NCBI RefSeq assembly: GCF_001729745.1 | Contig: NZ_CP017186.1 | Location: 2,294,001-2,358,000, forward strand | DNA length: 64,000 nt | DNA from: Enterobacter hormaechei subsp. hoffmannii | GTDB taxonomy: Bacteria; Pseudomonadota; Gammaproteobacteria; Enterobacterales; Enterobacteriaceae | Direction of reading: 5' to 3' | Shown here: in pieces, positions 61,158 to 64,000 of the stretch | Numbering within the stretch: position 1 is the stretch's first letter | How the letters are laid out: every line of letters begins with the position of its first letter | Made by a program: the position numbers and the translations under genes | The notes under the pieces: generated by a model | The model's input: the letters and a program-made list of their open reading frames with translations, nothing else | Told to the model about the DNA's origin: nothing | Database searches by the model: none

Positions 61158-63599
61158 TCAGGAAAAAAGGAAATAACTGGCTGGCTCTGCTGCTTCCGGA
61201 GCAGCAGGACCAGTACCCGGGACATCTTCGTCTTTGTCTGGTTTTTCTTGCTGGTTGTTACCGGAGCTGGCAGGTTCTGCTGCTATCGGGGCAATACTCG
61301 GGAAATCTTCTGGTTTATTTGCCTTCTGCTGCCGGTCATAAAATCCCGCCCGTGTCCGGTAATCCCCGAGCGTCGCCGCCTCAATCGCATTCGCATCCAG
61401 TGTGATATAGCTCCCGCCACCATTCAGCGTGATCTTCTTCTTCGCAAGGATTTTGATTTCATCTTCCGTGCTGACGATGCTGATTTCCTTGCGGGCCAGT
61501 AATTCCATCAGGTCATTCTGTGCCTGTACCTGCACCGGCCCCTGGTTCGCGATAAGCTTTATTCCCAGCTTGCGCACAAACACGCTCAGGGCACTGCCCA
61601 CCCCGATGAACATATTTTTCACCACGCTGACGTCCGCATTTTTACCGGCTGTGGCAATCAGGTTCTGCCCGGCCGAGACCTGCAGGTGTTGTCCGCTGGT
61701 CAGCGCCATACCGTCCGGTGCGCTCATCAGCAGCACCGATTTTTTAAGGTCCGTCAGATGCTGCTCCAGCAGGGCGATTTGCGCCTGAAGGTCTGCCGGG
61801 TTCGCGGTCGCCTGCTGCGCATCACCGGAGATGGATGTCATCTGCTCCCGGGCATCGCCGAGATTGCTGACCGCCGGCGCCATCTCCAGCACCTGGCCCT
61901 GCGCCTTCGCCTGGCCGTCAGCACTGATAAAAATCCCCTTCTGCGCCCGGATGGCACCCCGGCTGTCCGTCCTGAGCTCAAACCCCTCGCCGCGCTTCTG
62001 CCTGTCGCTGTCAACCAGATGGCCTAGATTCAGCTGGCTCTTGCCGCCGTACTCCGTACTGACCTTGATATGCTCTTTCCCGCGCTCGTCGTCGAGGCGG
62101 ATTTTGTTGTTCGCCGGCGTGCGCAGCACGTTGCGTCTGTAGTTGCGGATGGTGACGTGGTCGCCATGCGCCGAGTCGTGCAGCACACCGGCAATGTACG
62201 GCCGGTCCGGGTTGCCGTCCTCAAAACCAATCGCCACCTCGGTGCCTGCCAGCAGCGGCAGGTGCAGGCCGTAGGTGCCCCCCGCATACGGGCGGGACTG
62301 ACGGACCCACAGGCTCTCGAACCCGGTTTCCCAGTTCTCACGGTCAAACAGCATATTGACGCGGTAGCGACCGTCCTTGTCGATATGCCCGTAGGTGTCA
62401 TTTTCGGTGGTGCTGGTGACGCGGGCCGGTAAGGTGCCGGCCATCACCGGGCGGCGGCCTGGCGCCGGGCGGAAGCAAAAATCCGCGCTGTCCGGGATAC
62501 CGTCAAACCTGACGCAAAAGTCTGCATCACGCCGGGCATGGCTGTGCATCGCCGTGACCACCACGCCCTGGGTAAACACCTCCGCCACTTCGTACCCGCC
62601 GGTGACTTTCAGCCGCATACCCGGTGAAAGGGTCGGGCAGCTGGTGAAAGCAACGGTCTGCGTCTGGCCATTCAGGTAGCGCTCATGCCGGATGCGGGCG
62701 TAAAACGCCCCGGACTCCGCTGCCGGGTTGCGGTCATACGCGCTGCCCGGCGTCAGGTAGTTATCCGCCCAGTGGTAGGCATCACCGTACGTGGTGACAT
62801 CCCCGCCGGTCGCGTCAACCCGGGTGTTCATGTCCTGCGTGGCCTGACGGTAGTTGTAGTCCCGGGTGCTGACCTGCTTCTGCACCACATTGTGATGGCA
62901 TTCCATTCCCCAGACTGAATCCACGCCTTTTGAATGCTGGCCCGATGGCGGTACAGACGGCAGCGTCAGGCCTTTCTCATACCCCTGCTGGCTGTCATAA
63001 AACTCCACCACGTCAATGCTGAGGCGCGTGTCGGTGGTGAAGCGGAACCATATACCGACCTCACCCAGCAGGCGGGTGATAAAGTGCAGGTCGTCCTCAG
63101 CGTACTGCATCACCTGCTCACGGCGTGGATACTCTTTACTCAGTGAGAACAGGAAGTCCTGGCCGCGCATGCCGTGACGTTCGCGCAGGATTTTTTCCAC
63201 GATTTGCGGGACGGACATGTCCTGGTAAATCGCGTTCTGGTGCGAGCGGTCGAGCAGCGCCAGACGCGGCTCAAGCGTCAGGGCGTAGCGGGTTTCATCT
63301 TTTGACGTGCTGAGGCGTTCAAAACCGGTCACCACGCCCTGAATCACCCGCACCGGCTGCTGTATTTTGATACCGTAACCCTGGTCTACCGGGGCCTGTA
63401 GCGTCAGGGAAGCCGCTTTCATCAGCATCATCTCTTTGCTGATGGCATGATCCGCGCTGGTGAATTCAGTACGGTAGCTGAACGGCGTGCTCAGGGCTTC
63501 ATCGCCCTCAAATGCCAGCACATCAAGCCCTGCATCGCAGCCCTTCACCGAAAGCAGGTGATGGCTGTGGCTGAATCGTAAGGGAAGATTACTGCTCAT
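61158..63599 (-). CDS. tssI: T6SS spike protein VgrG (TssI)
   Basis: An 813-residue VgrG. The gp27-like part (about 1-370) includes FSYRTEFTSAD and YAEDDLHFITRLLGEVGIWFRF; the gp5-like OB region has the typical RVNMLFDRENWE and SLWVRQSRPYAGGTYGLHLPLLAGTEVAIGFEDGNPDRPYIAG. The beta-helix with a DUF2345 domain covers about 560-740. A Pro/Glu/Ala-rich tail (from about 770, with two AAEPAS repeats) follows and may dock the effector or PAAR tip. Its start overlaps the clpV stop by four bases and the effector-1 gene begins 14 bases after its stop. Confidence 0.95.
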   Translation of the reverse strand: MSSNLPLRFSHSHHLLSVKGCDAGLDVLAFEGDEALSTPFSYRTEFTSADHAISKEMMLMKAASLTLQAPVDQGYGIKIQQPVRVIQGVVTGFERLSTSKDETRYALTLEPRLALLDRSHQNAIYQDMSVPQIVEKILRERHGMRGQDFLFSLSKEYPRREQVMQYAEDDLHFITRLLGEVGIWFRFTTDTRLSIDVVEFYDSQQGYEKGLTLPSVPPSGQHSKGVDSVWGMECHHNVVQKQVSTRDYNYRQATQDMNTRVDATGGDVTTYGDAYHWADNYLTPGSAYDRNPAAESGAFYARIRHERYLNGQTQTVAFTSCPTLSPGMRLKVTGGYEVAEVFTQGVVVTAMHSHARRDADFCVRFDGIPDSADFCFRPAPGRRPVMAGTLPARVTSTTENDTYGHIDKDGRYRVNMLFDRENWETGFESLWVRQSRPYAGGTYGLHLPLLAGTEVAIGFEDGNPDRPYIAGVLHDSAHGDHVTIRNYRRNVLRTPANNKIRLDDERGKEHIKVSTEYGGKSQLNLGHLVDSDRQKRGEGFELRTDSRGAIRAQKGIFISADGQAKAQGQVLEMAPAVSNLGDAREQMTSISGDAQQATANPADLQAQIALLEQHLTDLKKSVLLMSAPDGMALTSGQHLQVSAGQNLIATAGKNADVSVVKNMFIGVGSALSVFVRKLGIKLIANQGPVQVQAQNDLMELLARKEISIVSTEDEIKILAKKKITLNGGGSYITLDANAIEAATLGDYRTRAGFYDRQQKANKPEDFPSIAPIAAEPASSGNNQQEKPDKDEDVPGTGPAAPEAAEPASYFLFS

Positions 63600-64000
63600 G
63601 CATGCTCACCTTCTGTCCGGTCAAACTCGAGCACTATGCCCTCTTCCTCATCCCAGCCAAGCGTCAGGGTATGCGGCTTCCTTCCCGCCGCCATCTGGCT
63701 CAGCAGCTGCTGGCTCAGGACCGGCAGAATCTGCTGGTTCAGCAGGCTGTCGATATTGCGCGCCCCGGTGTCCGGCAGCAGGCAGGCATCGGTCAGCGCA
63801 TCAGACAGGCTGTCTGCTATAGCGGTTTTCATGCCGTAATGCCGGGCCAGGCGCTGACTCACCTGGCCGAGCTTCATGCCGACAATCGTACGCATCGCTG
63901 CCTGTGCCAGCTGACGGTAAATCACCGTCTGGAAGCGCGCCAGCAGCGCGGGCTGGAAGTGGTCCCGCAGGACAGGACGCAGCAGTTCATGCAGGTCGCC
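63596..64000 (-). CDS. clpV: T6SS sheath-recycling ATPase ClpV (TssH), C-terminal end
   Basis: The last 134 residues of ClpV; the gene continues beyond the right edge. GDLHELLRPVLRDHFQPALLARF followed by VIYRQLAQAAMRTIVGMKLGQVSQRL, then DTGARNIDSLLNQQILPVLSQQLL, is the small lid domain of the second AAA+ module. ClpV disassembles contracted TssB/TssC sheath. The stop overlaps the vgrG start (ATGA). Confidence 0.93.
   Translation of the reverse strand, partial: GDLHELLRPVLRDHFQPALLARFQTVIYRQLAQAAMRTIVGMKLGQVSQRLARHYGMKTAIADSLSDALTDACLLPDTGARNIDSLLNQQILPVLSQQLLSQMAAGRKPHTLTLGWDEEEGIVLEFDRTEGEHA

Noticed and set aside
1..64000. tRNA or rRNA genes, CRISPR arrays, complete insertion sequences
   Set aside because: None was seen. 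Short repeats present are REP units, tandem linker repeats and duplicated gene fragments; no regularly spaced repeat-spacer pattern or transposase was found.

Overview
The window is chromosomal DNA of an Enterobacteriaceae member, most likely Enterobacter or a close relative such as Lelliottia or Leclercia. This is inferred from near-E. coli protein sequences in an E. coli-like gene order (ansP, yncE/yncD, mcbR, curA, mnaT, ydcZ, ydcY, ortT, patD, ydcR; then hslJ, ydbJ, ydbK, micC, ompN; then ttcA, dbpA, fnrS, zntB), combined with srfABC and a type VI secretion locus that E. coli K-12 lacks here. No database search was possible, so the genus is an inference.

Region 1 (1-22.3 kb) is backbone with insertions. 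It starts inside ansP, passes the divergent yncE/yncD pair with a Fur-type box between them, then mcbR, curA, an XRE-cupin regulator, mnaT, ydcZ and ydcY. An orphan dipeptide-type binding protein, the srfABC operon and an alpha/beta hydrolase lie between ydcY and ortT. A yeaR-yoaG locus carrying a second yeaR-like gene and a good NsrR-type site lies between ortT and patD. The ydcSTUV transporter that separates ydcR from patD in E. coli is absent.

Region 2 (22.3-36.8 kb) holds a YmcF-like zinc-ribbon peptide, a cyanide-insensitive-type cytochrome bd operon with its DUF2474 peptide, hslJ, ydbJ, the pyruvate:flavodoxin oxidoreductase gene ydbK, the small RNA micC facing ompN, small genes, a Rac-type integrase remnant at the 5' end of ttcA, dbpA, the anaerobic small RNA fnrS with an FNR-type site, and zntB.

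Region 3 (36.8-64 kb) begins with a chemoreceptor that lacks a periplasmic domain. The rest is a type VI secretion (T6SS) cluster transcribed right to left: clpV (partial), vgrG, effector/immunity array 1, a 402-residue membrane protein, tssM, tssA, a PAAR-toxin with effector/immunity array 2, tssF, tssG, tssJ, tssE, a vasL-type gene and one unknown gene. Core genes overlap or nearly touch. hcp, tssB, tssC, tssK and tssL are not in view and presumably lie to the right.

The two T6SS accessory islands (about 53.3-61.1 kb and 44.0-47.0 kb) are the most unusual part. Array 1 starts with an intact two-domain peptidoglycan hydrolase effector and its immunity gene. An orphan alternative C-terminal toxin module follows, joined at the same conserved sequence found inside the full-length effector. 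Then come a frameshifted immunity gene, a broken 5' copy of the 402-residue gene, a 540-bp repeat carrying the effector tail and a frameshifted immunity copy, an unidentified effector remnant with a probable immunity gene, and a LysM-amidase module whose reading frame begins inside its first LysM repeat. Array 2 pairs a PAAR-toxin (type 44 domain) with an immunity gene, followed by a decayed toxin copy fused to fragments of immunity gene and tssF, then a second immunity paralogue. Together these record repeated capture, displacement and decay of toxin/immunity cassettes between fixed core genes.
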